From Luidia sarsii (lineage: Eukaryota; Echinodermata; Asteroidea; Paxillosida; Luidiidae), in assembly GCA_949987565.1 (NCBI GenBank), contig OX465104.1, forward strand, positions 1,107,063 through 1,171,062: DNA of 64,000 nucleotides, given 5' to 3'. The position numbers were made by a program, and so were the translations under genes. Below, one piece after another: positions 31,746 to 44,203 of the stretch. Every line of letters begins with the position of its first letter. Positions within the stretch are counted from its first letter, which is position 1. The notes below the pieces were generated by a model. That model did no database searches. It was given only the letters and a program-made list of their open reading frames with translations, and was not told the DNA's origin.

Positions 31746-33814
31746 TGGGTGCTGTAGTGCCTGTTCGGGTTGATAGTTCAAGTGTTAAGGTGTTTGTTTA
31801 TCGGTTGTAGGGTTTGTCTGATTGTGTGTGGTATTGCTGGGGTGTTGGAGAACTTTGTTTGTCCACTAGGTTGTCATGGTACTTGTTTGTTTGTTTGTTT
31901 GCTTGTTTGTTTACAAATTAAGTCATTACAATCATCATTAAGTTCATCAACATTGGTAATAAAATAAGTTTCTTCAAACAATTTCAAGCTATGAAACCAT
32001 AGTTAAAAGATCACTGTAATTGTTTATCAGAAATGATTAATCAATTAGTTAATTAACCGCTGATTTGCAGTGTCATCATAAGGGTCTAATAAGCCAAGAA
32101 AAAAAATCCAGCGCAAAGTATTTTCACCACACCCTCGTGCATAATCTTCACGAGTCAGTCGAGCCACACTAAGGCCTTATTAATAACGTCCCTTCGTCCG
32201 CGCAATGCCCATAAACGGTTGGATTGCCTCTCCGAAAAGACAGAGAAAAAAAACCTACACAAAAGAATATAAGACCGGGACCCAGACTGCGATGAATCGG
32301 CTTTGAGTCACTCCAGTCGACCTGGGGACGGGGAGCCGAGGCAAGCGTGGGAGTCTGGCCACCGCCCCCCCCCCACACACACATATACCCCCTGCGGCCA
32401 TCGCGAGTCCAGAGACTGTAATACGGAACCGCACACTTAACTGGCAACACGTGTTCACTGTAAGCGCATCCACTCCATTATTAGAACAGACTGTGTCTTT
32501 AATCATAATCATCAGCGTCACAATCAGGAAATCCACTGTGGGAATAGGTTACAAGCAACAATCGCGACTGGCGTTTATTACTTTCGCAATTATCATTCTA
32601 TTTTTTTTTCTCTCCCCGTCGGCGTGGATTAACGAGGGGCAGGGAAGTATTGGTAGAGTGTTTCTGGAGGGATTAGTCAATTTCTGGGTCTATGGGCGGC
32701 CCAAAGGTCCGACATTAAAGCTGCACTAAATTAAATCAATGCTACCTCAAAATTAATAAAGTACTCCACAAATATAGGCCCAACAATATCAACATTTCCT
32801 AAATTATTGAACATTTTGGAAAGAAAATTAACCAAATAAATAACATTAAGCAAATCTGACATCGAAAATTAACCAAATAAATAAAATAAGCAAATTTGAC
32901 ATCGAACAATGCTGTTTTATTTATCAAACAAAAATTTAAAAAAATAGCAAACAAAAAATAATGATACTGACAAAAACAACATTAGAAAGAAAAATATCAA
33001 CTCATCAGAAGAACGCTCTGGAATAATGCCAGCATTGGGATTTAATGAGATTCTTGTTCTTTTTGTTGGTCTTTTCACCTCGCTCCCGGAAGAAAAAAAA
33101 TCATTTGTGCGGCGTAAAATCGCTCCTACACAGACGGGAGAGATCCGCTTGAACGCCACGCGCCCAACTAGAGCCCACGCACACAAAATAAACACCATGG
33201 AAACTGGTTCCCGACGCTAGTCACGTGGCTGACGAGTGTTTAATCGCCTCGCTGAATATTCATGAGTTTCAGAGGGGGGTGGGGATCTGGAAATCAATGG
33301 TGTCGACATTTAGTATCGGGTGGGTGGGTGGGTGGGGGTAGGGGTATAGGGGTGGGGGGTTTCCATATTTTGAAAAAAGCGGCGGCCGAGTGGGAGATAG
33401 AGAAGGGGTTGGATCGTGCTAGTCACGTGCTTAGTCGCTCTGATACTGAGACCATTGATGGTGGGACCTCGGTGCTGAGACCACGCCAAGACACGTGCCG
33501 ACTGCTCTGTCGCCAGAATTCATTGACCGACTTCCATTTCGGTGGAACGGCTTGAAGTCGAAACGGTTATTTGGGGCTTCAGGAACAGACTTCGACGGGG
33601 TTACAGGCCGGCGCTTTCCTCTCCTTCCCCCGAAACAAATTGTAATTTGTCGGCGCCCCAAAGTTTAATTACAAACTTAAACAAACTAAAGATCTCTAAT
33701 GATTGGCTGTAATAATTGAGTTGATAATTTAATTACTATAAAATTAAAATGCAAATTTCACATTTTCCAGTATTCGAAACAACATATTTTTTTCGAGTGG
33801 GTATATATTCAGGG
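31746..33814. other. Unique sequence, no gene seen
   Basis: Several 60-97-codon frames (32169-32536 minus, 32917-33198 minus, 33262-33555 plus) have no recognised domain. A tandem pair of about 50 bp (ATTAACCAAATAAATAA with AGCAAATCTGACATCGAA) is visible at 32826-32907. GGGTGGGTGG occurs near 33318. Confidence 0.4.
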
Positions 33815-34310
33815 CTCGGGTTTCCTGGTTGTCGACCAATTAAATTATGGTCGACAGTTCTCACTGTCGCCACTGCCTCTCCACTGTCGACATTTTTACT
33901 TTCCGTGGTCGGAAAATAAGTTTCCGTGAGTCGATCATCTAATATTCCCGCTGTCGATCACATCGACACGTTCGACAATACTTCCACGGTATCGTCCATT
34001 GAGCAAGGTTCAAATGACAAATAAATATCACCACAGCCATCGAAAGTCCATTTCCAGCTGTCGACATTCCCTGCTGTCTATTCCTTGTTCCCCTATTCGT
34101 CGATAAATCAATATCCCAGCTGTCGATCATTTATATGAAATTCGCACTCACTCAGTCGACAAATTAACCACGCCTGGTTTATCAGATATTATTTCCCGGT
34201 CGTTCACGATCTCGTCTCGTTCACTGTCGACACAATTTCCATGCTGTCAATCATTCAGTTCCCCTTGATCGACAACTCACTTCCCAGTTCTGTCGACACC
34301 TTAACTAGTA
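33815..34310. repeat. Degenerate repeat built around CTGTCGAC / GTCGATCAT
   Basis: CTGTCGACA, GTCGATCA or close variants recur about every 30-40 bp for nearly 500 bp, separated by variable AT-rich or TTTCC-containing spacers. This looks like an old minisatellite, similar in style to 19.0-19.6 kb. TCGA is self-complementary, so strand is not meaningful. Confidence 0.6.
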
Positions 34311-36529
34311 ATTGGATTCGGATTGATTTCCGAAAAACGTCAAGGGACCCGAAGACATTGGACGTCAAAACAGGCAAGAGATAGCGGAGAGAAATCATAC
34401 ATGAACGAGGAACTTAACAAAAGCCCGAGGACTTGACTTAATTAGGCCTGGTAATTAACTAATTATCCCATCAAAAGTTGAACGTGCCAACTGCCATCAC
34501 ATCACGCGTCACTGTTCCAATTTCAAAACATCTCGCAGCACCTAACAACAAGAGAGGAAGGTCGTGGCAACGGTCACGTGACAAACGTCTATCCCCCCCC
34601 TACCCTACTCCCCACAGACCTAATTGAGCGGTGATATAGCAATCAATTGTAATACACTTACATGTCGAAGTCGCCTCTTCTTAATACAATCCGCTGTGAA
34701 CACACGATCCTTCTCCATAGCGCCGTACCTCGTCTGTCCTCTCCAACTAGTATCACTATCAGAGCACGGCAGAAAGAACGAAAAAAATCCAGCCGAACTT
34801 ATTTCCCTTCCTGGACGTCTGGCATCAATTATGCAGAGACGAGGCAATATCGAGGCGACTTCCAGAGGCGATTAAGGAAACCGAACCATCCAGGGCCGAG
34901 CGTAAATAAATTTCCGGGGGTAAGGCAGGGCTGTGACCGTGTCGCTGGACGACGGCAGAGGCGGGGGAGATGGGGCGATCTCCCGGCGACGGAGGTGTGC
35001 TGTCTGCGCTCTTTAGCGGGTAGAATCCCGGTGCTCTTATTAATTTATCGTTTTACACGCGTGCACGATATCAAAAAAAAATCCAACGGCGCTGTACACA
35101 GCTACACAGCATGGGCTGATACGGTTGCGTGATCCCGCTCTCTCTATCCGTTCTGTGTGTGTGTGTGTCTCTCTCTCTCCCTCAACACGTCCCCTTGTCA
35201 CTCTGGGAGCCCCGTTTTCCTATCGATGGCAGGCAGCGGTGTATAGCGGACGTACGGACCATCCATCCACTGCGCGCACTCTGTCTGTGTGTACTCAGAA
35301 TTCCAGCGACGAATTATGAAATAACGCGGACCGTCTGGTCCGCGTGGGAGAGGGTCGTATGTAATGCGTGTGATGGTGCAATGCACGCACGACAGCCAAT
35401 CACAACACACTTGTCACCGCCGACCCCGGGCGACGACTGTTTCCTGTCGGGCCAGTTGAGCGCACTTACGTGAAAGAGAAAACAGAGAAATGAGATCATC
35501 CCACGCGTGTACACACAAATGGGGGGAACTATTATACAGTGTACTGCCCGCAGAACACGTAGGGACGTGCTGGCTTGAGCAACGTTGCACAATACACGCG
35601 CAATATACCCTGGCTAGAGGCCGTCAGTGAATAACATGTATGTGTATACACACACGGCATGATATCATACGCGTAACGGGCCGCGGTCCCGCTGTGGAGC
35701 ACGTGACTGTTGAACAGAGGGGGGAGGGGAGCTTGTTTACATGGGTGACGTCACGGCTTATTGTGGACGCTCACAACAGGGGCGCTACCAATTTCTGAGC
35801 GTGTTTTTTTTCCCTACTGATTTTTAGGGCGCTGCTAAACGTGGGGCTGGCTGGGGGATGAATGACCAAAGCTATGACCAGTCTCAACGCCCTGATATTT
35901 CATTGTCCACCCACTTCGTCATCTACTCTTGATCTGATTTGAAGAAGAAGAAAAAATACAAAGAACGAGACAATAACTCGAAGCAGTAGTCACCGTTCTT
36001 TCGCATTCTTACTCAACTCTTTCTCGCTGTGCACTTGCCACGCACAATTACCGTAGGTAACCTTTCCAGCGAGTGCGTGTGTGTTTGGGGAATGATATTA
36101 TTATCTCCGCACAGCCCGTATATATTTTTTTTTCGGGGGGGAGGCAATAAAAATTTATGGAGACATGGCAGTGCTTGGTTTTTATTATTATCACTGCTAC
36201 TATTATAATTACCAACGGGCCGATCGTGGAATCGATGGAGAGAGAGAAAAAAACCCTGCGCAATGGTGATGAGGTCTGCGAGCTCACACGCGTCTTCCGC
36301 GTAACTGAATACTGAGAACACGACAGAGGAGCGATTACCAACTGTAATGAAAAGGAATCCTAGCGACCCCCCCCTCCCTCTGTACACCCCTCTCGCTAAA
36401 TTGTTTTGTTCGTGGGGAAAGGGTACAGCGTTGTCAACTAAGGACAGTTGCCCTTTCTCAATTTTTAAGCTAATATTCTGTCTCTTTTTGTGGGAATTTT
36501 TCACGGGGACGTCATGTTTGCTCTCTTTC
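34311..36529. other. Unique sequence, partly CpG-rich, no gene seen
   Basis: CG-dense parts at about 34890-35060 and 35650-35780, the latter with a full CRE-like TGACGTCA at 35746-35753. Open frames of 156 codons (34662-35132, plus) and 172 codons (36013-36531, minus) have no domain I recognise. A short (GT)n/(CT)n tract is at 35154-35180. Confidence 0.4.
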
Positions 36530-37392
36530 ACTTTCTTTCTGTCTGTCTGTCCGTCTGTCTGTCCCTTTCTCTGACTGTCTCCGTCCCTCCAACTGCCACT
36601 TTCCTTCAGTATCTGTCCGTTTGTCTGTCTCTCTGTTTGTGCCTCTGTCTCTTTCTCTCCACACTTATTCGTTCATTCGCTAACCCTCTCAGACATCTCT
36701 TTTCGCCTGTCTCCCTCAGGCTTGTCTCTGTCTATCTCGATCTCTGTATCTCGGTGTCTCTTTCACCTTGCCTTTCTGTCTGTTTCTCTGTATCTCTGTG
36801 GGTCCCTCTTTCTCCAACTCTGTTTCTCCCTGTCTCCCTCCGACTGTCTCTTTGTCTCTTTCCCTATCTGTCTCCTCTGTCCCCCTCTCCCTGACATGTC
36901 TGTCTCGCTGTCTGTTTCGATCATTCTCTATAGCCCTGTCTATGCTTCTGTATCTCTCTGTCAGTCTGTCTCTCTGTCTGTCTCTTGGTCTCTCTGCCTG
37001 TAATTCCTCTGTCTCTCTGTCTTTGTTTCCATAATTATATAATAATTATGTCTGTCTCTAATTTCGGTCTGTTTCTGAATGTTTCTGTCTGTCCGTCCGC
37101 CCGTCTGTCTCTCGGTCTCTCTGCCTGTAGTTCCTCTGTCTCTCTGTCTTTGTTTCCATATATCATATGTCTGTCTCTGATTTCTGTCTGTTTCTGTATG
37201 TTTCTGTATGTCTATCTCTCGGGCTTGTAATTCCTCTGCCTGTAAATCCTCTGGCCCTCTGTTTGTTTTTCTATATATCTGTCTCGAACTCTCTGTCTGT
37301 TTCTGTCTGTGTCTGTCTTTGTCTGTCTAGCTGCCTTTGTCTGTATATCTATCTACCTATCTCTCCCCGTATCTCTCTATCTCGATCTTCTT
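36530..37392 (-). repeat. TCTGTC-rich pyrimidine microsatellite
   Basis: Irregular TCTGTCTG/TCTCTC sequence. A block with GGTCTCTCTGCCTG, TTCCTCTGTCTCTCTGTC and TTTGTTTCCATA occurs at about 36988-37035 and 37111-37160, a partial duplication with an offset near 123 bp. Confidence 0.93.
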
Positions 37393-38998
37393 AATCAAGT
37401 GACTCAACGCAGCACAACAATGGCCCGCTTCGCTGACGACGTGGCGTCAATTCTGCTGCGTCACAATTCCCGTTGGGAGAAAATAAAACCCAACGTCCAC
37501 CTTCGCCTCGCTGGTCCATTATAGCATGATTCAAAGCCTTCTGGGGTAAAATGAAGTCACAACTCGAGAATGAATAATGTGCGCTGTATAACTATTGGCC
37601 CCGATTCGAGTTGGCTTAAAGGTGACGATTCCCAAGCGTGTAAACGTCTTCACGGCAAATTATGGCGAGACGTTACAGAGCCACTTTAAATACACTTACC
37701 ACTTGAATGTTGAATCGATTCTATTCCTGATGATTCTAGGGACTGTAGGATAATATGAACAATCGGCTGCAGAGCTGATTGTAAACAAATATATTCCGTA
37801 CACTGCACTGGCAATTCTCGAGATTATCGCAGGCTCTACTGCAGTGACAATTTCTTTATCGTTGCCACACACTGATTGATAAGAGGTATTACTCCCGAGT
37901 AGATTGGGGGACAAAGAGAAGGGATTTACCAGGAGCTTCCACTGAGACTATTGTATGCTAACTTGCATAATTATTCTACAGCGTGATCTACAGATGGAAC
38001 TGGCGATTGACATCGTCAGGTCTAGCGGTTGCAGACTGAAGCGGTATATAAACCATGGTAACTCTAGATCCAAATCGCCATCTGCACTTGAGAGTGAGAC
38101 CATGGAGCGCTCATAAATTCCGCGTAGACATTCCATGGAATATTCGAGAGGGTCTAGATTCGGGAACTCCCGGCTCTAATCCACGCAAGCGTGTATACAT
38201 TGCCAGTGGGTATTCCCACACAACCCAAACAGTAATACCCTTTAGATGCAACTGTAGTATTAGAAGCATTCAGTGAATGTTTTCCACAAGCTCCATGAAT
38301 GTATGCACTATATATGCTCACTACAAGTCCTGCACGTCCATGCGCCAACATGGTCGTCCACACTTCATTTTATTTATGTGCTTCACAACCTACAAATGAA
38401 GGCCCTTTCAAGAGCTTTCAAACGGTGTAAAATATATCTCTGTATAAATACTGTAGGTGTTTTCCTTCTCGAGATAGAGCTGTCCAAACACAGCCGGTCA
38501 TGCTAATTAGCCAAACGTTCGTTAACCCGTATCTCAAAAACTACTTGACCGATTTACATAAAATTGCAGTTTTGGGGTTTTCTCAAGGAGTCCAATCAGC
38601 ACACCGAATTTTGCTCCAATCTGTGACGGACAGGTCCAAAAGCGTGTTGAATTGACACAGAATGACCTAATTACTAAGCACAATCACGTGAAATTAGTGC
38701 TTCGAATACAATGACAAGGAAACGTATTGATATCAGAAGATATGTTGAGTGGTTTTACTTCCGATAGCGTAAGTGGTACACGTATATCTAGGAAGGGTAT
38801 TTTGTCACACAGGCGCACTGATTGTGTTGTGTACTGTTCGTTCACAATAATAATCGGTTTTGATTTATTTGCTTTGGAGCGCTGGTGTGATGGCATTCAT
38901 CCGCTCCCCGGAGGATTGGGGGAATTTGTGACGAGGGTGTTATTGCCCTATAGCAGCCGAGACAAGCATCACTTTGCAATAGAGGCGATAGCATGTGG
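37393..38998. other. Unique sequence, no gene seen
   Basis: No repeat family matched. Open frames are at most 77 codons before the next array. Frames entering the array from 38727 are artefacts. Confidence 0.4.
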
Positions 38999-39872
38999 AC
39001 AGGGAAAGGCAGAGAGGCAGAGAGGCAGAGAGGCAGAGAGGCAGAGAGGCAGAGAGGCAGAGAGGCAGAGAGGCAGAGAGGCAGAGAGGCAGAGAGGCAG
39101 AGAGGCAGAGAGGCAGAGAGGCAAAGAGGCAGAGGGGCAGAGAGGCAGAGAGGCAGAGAAACAGGGAGGCAGGGAGGCAGGGAGGCAGAGAGGCAGAGGC
39201 AGGGAGGCAGGGAGGCAGGGAGGCAGGGAGGCAGAGAGGCAGAGAGGCAGAGAGGCAGAGAGGCAGAGAGGCAGAGAGGCAGAGAGGCAGAAAGGCAGAA
39301 AGGCAGAGAGGCAGAGAGGCAGGGAGGCAGAGAGGCAGAGAGGCAGGGAGGCAGGGAGGCAGAAAGGCAGAGAGGCAGAGAGGCAGAGAGGCAGAGAGGC
39401 AGAGAGGCAGAGAGGCAGAGAGGCAGAGAGGCAGAGAGGCAGAAAGGCAGAGAGGCAAAGAGGCAGAGAGGCAGAGAGGCAGAGAGGCAGAGAGATAGAG
39501 AGGCAGAGAAACAGGGAGGCAGGGAGGCAGGGAGGCAGGGAGGCAGGGAGGCAGGGAGGCAGGGAGGCAGAGAGGCAGAGGCAGGGAGGCAGAGAGGCAG
39601 AGAGACAGAGAGGCAGAGAGGCAGAGAGGCAGAGAGGCAGAGATGCAGAGATGCGGAGATGCAGAGAGGCAGATAGGCAGAGAGACAGAGAGACAGAGAT
39701 GCAGAGAGGCAAAGAGGCAGCTGAGAGGCAAAGAGGCAGAGAGGCAGAGAGGCAGAGAGGCAGATAGGCAGAGGGGCAAAGAGACAGCTGAGAGGCAGCT
39801 GAGAGGCAGCTGAGAGGCAGAGAGGCAGAGAGGCAGAGAGGCAGAGAGGCAGAGAGGCAGAGAGGCAGAGAG
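38999..39872 (+). repeat. (GGCAGAGA)n octamer array
   Basis: About 105 units of GGCAGAGA with GGCAGGGA, GGCAAAGA, GACAGAGA and ATGCAGAG variants in patches. The block AGAAACAGGGAGGCAGGGAG recurs at about 39157 and 39507, suggesting a segmental duplication of roughly 350 bp. Two ORFs of over 340 codons on opposite strands are artefacts. Confidence 0.97.
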
Positions 39873-40639
39873 CCATGCAGAGAGGCGGCCACAGACTGGT
39901 CAGAAACAGAAAGGGGCTGCGGTTGTTGCAGTCAAAACATGACTAGGCGAGAAATCAAGGTCGGGCTTTCTATTCATACCAGGGTGTGAGAAATGAATGA
40001 GCTGGGGTCGTGGTTATTTGTGTGTGTCAGGGCCTAGATAATTACCTGTCTGCGGTTCGCCACTTCTCCCCCAAAACCCCCCAGAGGGTAACAAACTGGT
40101 CCTTCGTACCCCCTTCCCTTGATCCGGGACGACCGCAAAAACTGTGAGCCAAGGACCTCAAACCAGGACACCTCCCACCTCCCACCCCTGATCAAATGTT
40201 TAGGCAAAGCTTGGAAAGAAAAAAAATCCTTATAAATTCTGGGACGACCAGGAATGTTTGGGATGTTGACACATCGCGGATACAGGCATGTTTCTCACGT
40301 TGTCTTTTCCAACCACAAACCTCAAAAACTCGCAATGTGCTCTCACAGAAATCTGACCACGTTTCTCAATGTTTTATGAGAAGTCTTACTTGGAGGGTTT
40401 CAATTTAGGAATTGTTTAACTATCAAATCATTCACCAAATACCTGAGGGTAGATCATCCCTTTTTTCAGATTTACAGATGTTTTAGTTAGGCCAACTCGT
40501 AAAGCTTAGGCAACTCGCTTTCCCAGAGGATTGCTGTTTGAAGTTGTGAAGCATTTATCATAAATTTATTGATGACGACGTAACTGAACTAAAAGGATTA
40601 AATTTATGATTACAGCGGAACCCCTCTCTAGGGCGAGAC
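39873..40639. other. Unique sequence, no gene seen
   Basis: Nothing recognised. The last 50 bp (TAAATTTATGATTACAGCGG) may be a decayed left CAGGACC terminus before the array. Confidence 0.4.
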
Positions 40640-42183
40640 CTTTTCTCAAAAGCAGGACCTCACTCGAAGTCAGAACCTTTCTCAAAGGCACGACCTTTCG
40701 CAGAGGCAGGACCTTTCTAAAAAGGCAGGATTTTTTTTAAAGGCAGGACCTTTCTCAAGGCATGACCTTTCTCAAAGGCATGACCTTTCTCAAAGGCAGG
40801 ACCTTTCTCAAGGGCAGGACCTTTCTCAAAGGCAGGACCTTTCTCAAAGGCAGGGCCTTTCTCAAAGGCAGGGCCTTTCTCAAAGGCAGGACCTTTCTCA
40901 AAGGCAGGACCTTTCTCAAAGGCAGGACCTTTCTCAAGGGCAGGACCTTTCTCAAAGGCAGGACCTGTCTCACAGGCAGGTCCCTTCTCAAAGGTAGGAC
41001 CTTTCTCAAGGGCAGGACCTTTCTCAAAGCAGGGCCTTTCTCAAAGGCAGGACCTTTCTCAAAGGCAGGACCATTCTCAGAGGCAGGACCTTTCTCAAAG
41101 GCAGGACCTTTCTCAAAGGCAGGACCTTTCTCAAAGGCAGGACCATTCTCAGAGGCAGGACCTTTCTCAAAGGCAGGACCATTCTCAGAGGCAGGACCTT
41201 TCTCAGAGGCAGGACCTTTCTCAAAGGCAGGACCTTTCTCAAAGGCAGGACCTTTCTCAAGGGCAGGACCTTTCTCAAAGGCAGGACCTGTCTCACAGGC
41301 AGGTCCCTTCTCAAAGGTAGGACCTTTCTCAAGGGCAGGACCTTTCTCAAAGCAGGGCCTTTCTCAAAGGCAGGACCTTTCTCAAAGGCAGGACCATTCT
41401 CAGAGGCAGGACCTTTCTCAAAGGCAGGACCTTTCTCAAAGGCAGGACCTTTCTCAAAGGCAGGACCATTCTCAGAGGCAGGACCTTTCTCAAAGGCAGG
41501 ACCATTCTCAGAGGCAGGACCTTTCTCAGAGGCAGGACCTTTCTCAAAGGCAGGGCCTTTCTCAAAGGCAGGACCTTTCTCAAAGGCAGGACCTTTCTCA
41601 AAGGCAGGACCTTTCTCAAAGGCAGTACCTTTCTCAAAGGCAGGACCTTTCTTAAGGGCAGGACCTTTCTCAAAGCAGGGCCTTTCTCAAAGGCAGGACC
41701 TTTCTCAAAGGCAGGACCTTTCTCAAAGGCAGGACCTTTCTCAAAGGCAGGACCTTTCTAAAAAGGCAGGACCTTTCTCAAAGGCAGGACCTTTCTCAAA
41801 GGCAGGACCTTTCTCAAAGGCAGGACTTTTCTCAAAGGCAGGACCTTTCTCAGAGGCAGGACCTTTCTCAAAGGCAGGACCTTTCTCAAAGGCAGGACTT
41901 TTCTCAAAGGCAGGACCTTTCTCAGAGGCAGGACCTTTCTAAAAAGGCAGGACCTTTCTCAGAGGCAGGACCTTCCTCAAAGGCAGAACCTTCCTCAAAG
42001 GCAGGACCTTTCTAAAAAGGCAGGACCTTTCTCAAAGGCAGGACCTTCCTCAAAGGCAGGACCTTCCTCAAAGGCAGGACCTTCCTCAAAGGCAGGACCT
42101 TTCTAAAAAGGCAGGACCTTTCTCAAAGGCAGGACCTTTCTAAAAAGGCAGGACCTTTCTCAAAGGCAGGACCTTTCTCAAAG
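40640..42183 (+). repeat. 18-bp satellite (GGCAGGACCTTTCTCAAA)n from the CAGGACC terminus, about 85 units
   Basis: The unit equals the last 18-20 bases of the mobile terminus at 471-490 and 31649-31666. Variants (CCATTCTCAG, CTGTCTCACAG, 17-bp units lacking one base, TAAAAAG units) recur in order. Signature blocks at 40961-41040 reappear at 41284-41363, a 323-bp higher-order period (18 units minus one base). The edges (40640-40760 and 41740-42180) are more irregular. Periodic open frames on both strands are artefacts. Confidence 0.97.
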
Positions 42184-42224
42184 TCAGGTGTTCTGCTGGA
42201 ATCGTAACGTCAGTCCCTCTAAAT
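42184..42224 (-). repeat. Reversed CAGGACC terminus closing the 18-bp array
   Basis: GTCAGGTGTTCTGCTGGAAT followed by CGTAACGTCAGTCCCTCTAA is a diverged reverse complement of the family end. The array is thus bounded on the right by an inverted terminus, as in the palindrome at 437-544 where the arms meet at the same CTCAAAGG end. Confidence 0.75.
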
Positions 42225-42750
42225 GTCTGAGCTTTGTATTATTGGAGTCATGAACTCAGGAAGCAATGTTTGCATTACAATTCACCGGAGATCTATTTAT
42301 GGTAGTTCATTACAATTTGATACCGCAGAAGCCGGAGTCTGAGAGAGAAAGTGATAGAACTGCAGCATTGGGGGCTGATTGCCAATCGAGGCTGACGTCA
42401 ACCGGCCCCAGAAATGCTGCGTCACGGTCGCCATGTTTAATTTGTCATCGCCATGTGTTGTCATTCTCCAAAACAGGGGCCATCGTAGAAAAACCCCAAA
42501 CCATTCACCACATCTCCCATACTATCCGTTTGAAGATCTCCCACCCCTAATATCTCGCCGTTACGCAACAAGGCCCGTGTCTATGCACACTCTAATTTGA
42601 AAGGGAGAAACAACTCACACGACATGCGTGGTCCCCTTTCTCATACTTCAGCGTGAACAATCTGCTTTTCGTAATCATAACCCTGTGTGGTGTTTATTAC
42701 GTTTGACTTGTATTTGAAAACTCTTTCCTTGGTGTCACATGCAAATAGAG
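42225..42750. other. Unique sequence, no gene seen
   Basis: A 94-codon open frame at 42266-42550 overlaps another in a different frame. No domain recognised. Confidence 0.4.
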
Positions 42751-43273
42751 TAAGCAAACAAGCAAGCAAGCAAGAAAACAAGCAAACAAGCAAGCAAGCA
42801 CGCAAGCAAACAAGCAAGCAAGCACGCAAGCAAACAAGCAAGCAAGCACGCTAGCAAACAAGCAAGCAAGCAGGCAAGCAAGCAAACAAGCAACCAGGCA
42901 AGCAAACAAGCAAGAAAGCAAACAAGCAAGAAAGCAAGCAAGCAAGCAAATAAGCAAGCAAACAAGCAAACAAACAAGCAAGCAAACAAGCAAACAAACA
43001 AACAAGCAAGCAAGCAAGCGAGCAAGCAAGTAAGCAAACAAGCAAGCAAGCAAACAAGCAAACAAGCAAACAAGCAAGCAGGCAAACAAGCAAACAAGCA
43101 AGCAAGCAAACAAACAATCAAGCAAACAAACAAACAAACAAGCAAACAAGCAAACAAGCAAACAAGCAAACAAGCAAACAAGCAAACAAGCAAGCAAGCA
43201 AGCAAACAAGCAAGCAAACAAGCAAACAAGCAAGCAAGCAAGCAAGCAAGCAAACAAGCAAACAAGCAAACGA
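42751..43273 (+). repeat. (AAGC/AAAC)n tetranucleotide array
   Basis: AAGCAAGCAAACAAGC units with CACGCAAGC and AAGAAAGC variants. A 22-bp subperiod is visible near 42790-42850. Cys/Leu/Ala-rich minus-strand frames of about 200 codons look like membrane proteins but are artefacts. Confidence 0.97.
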
Positions 43274-43435
43274 GAAACAAACAACGAAAAAGGAAGCTGG
43301 ATAATGACCATTTTGAATGGCCTCTGCACACCTATTTACGTCAGACAATTCCAACCGTTTGTTTTCTGCATCGTCAATCTCATTAGGAAGCCTGAGCATG
43401 TGTCTTAGATGCGATGTCTTCAATAAATTAATAAA
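43274..43435. other. Short unique stretch
   Basis: Nothing recognised. Confidence 0.4.
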
Positions 43436-43612
43436 TTAAAGAGAGACAGTGGGAGAAAGAATCAGAGATGTGGAAGACAAGCAGGGAGGGAGTGGGCAGA
43501 CAGAGAGGGAGAGGAAGAGGAAGAGAAACGGAGAGAAAAGGCCAGAGAGACAGAGAGAGAAGGCCAAAGAGACAGAGAGAGAAGGCCAGAGAGACAGAGA
43601 GAGAAGGCCGAC
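43436..43612 (+). repeat. GAGACAGAGAGAAGGCC-type microsatellite
   Basis: GA-rich, with a 24-bp unit GAGACAGAGAGAGAAGGCCA (first 20 bases) three times at about 43540-43610. Confidence 0.9.
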
Positions 43613-44203
43613 AACCAATGGGGAAGTAAAAAGAACGAAGACGATGGAATTTTCTCGAAGGAAAAACATCAAGTGACGCACGTTTCGTCAGCGTTCGGAC
43701 CGAAGTGATGAAACTGTATTTTTTTTGCTGCCAGCGTGTGGGAGGCAGGTCGCTGACCGTGACGTGGTCACAAGTACTCAAAGATTCGACTCTCAGCCAG
43801 CCATCCAGGTAACTAACCAACCCCGACACATGTCTCCAAAAACTGTCTCGCTCCGGTGGGGTACCAGATTCCTGGTGATAATTACCTTGCTCTCACGTAG
43901 AGAGCATCTTTGATATAAGTTTCTAGACAAGCTGTCGTTGTGGGTGGTAATTAAAACGAACGCACGGGGGTGTGTTAATTGAAGGTCCAGTAATTATTAT
44001 AATTGGCAAGGGAGGTTTTTTACTTCCCGTTTGCGTGATATCTGAGCTCCCGAGCTGTCTGGTTTATTGGGGGTTTGTGTTTGTTTGTTAGTTTGCTTTT
44101 GATTGAATATCTTAGGATCTCGTGGTGTCATCGCTGATTAAAAGGAAACTTGAGCACAACAAAAATACAGAAATGGATCTGTTACTAGTTCATTTATGTG
44201 TCC
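43613..44203. other. Unique sequence, no gene seen
   Basis: Nothing recognised. A short (GTTT) tract lies at 44080-44095. Confidence 0.4.

Noticed and set aside
38727..39892. Two opposite-strand open frames of over 340 codons (Arg/Glu/Gly/Gln-rich and Cys/Leu/Ser/Pro-rich)
   Set aside because: They translate the GGCAGAGA octamer array in different frames. No non-repetitive domain is attached.
40755..41673. Periodic proteins of about 100-300 codons with six-residue repeats
   Set aside because: The 18-bp satellite is divisible by three, so long periodic frames are expected. The unit derives from a non-coding mobile terminus.
42697..43331. Leu/Cys-rich frames of about 200 codons resembling a membrane protein
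   Set aside because: Translation of the AAGC/AAAC tetramer array; the hydrophobicity is compositional.
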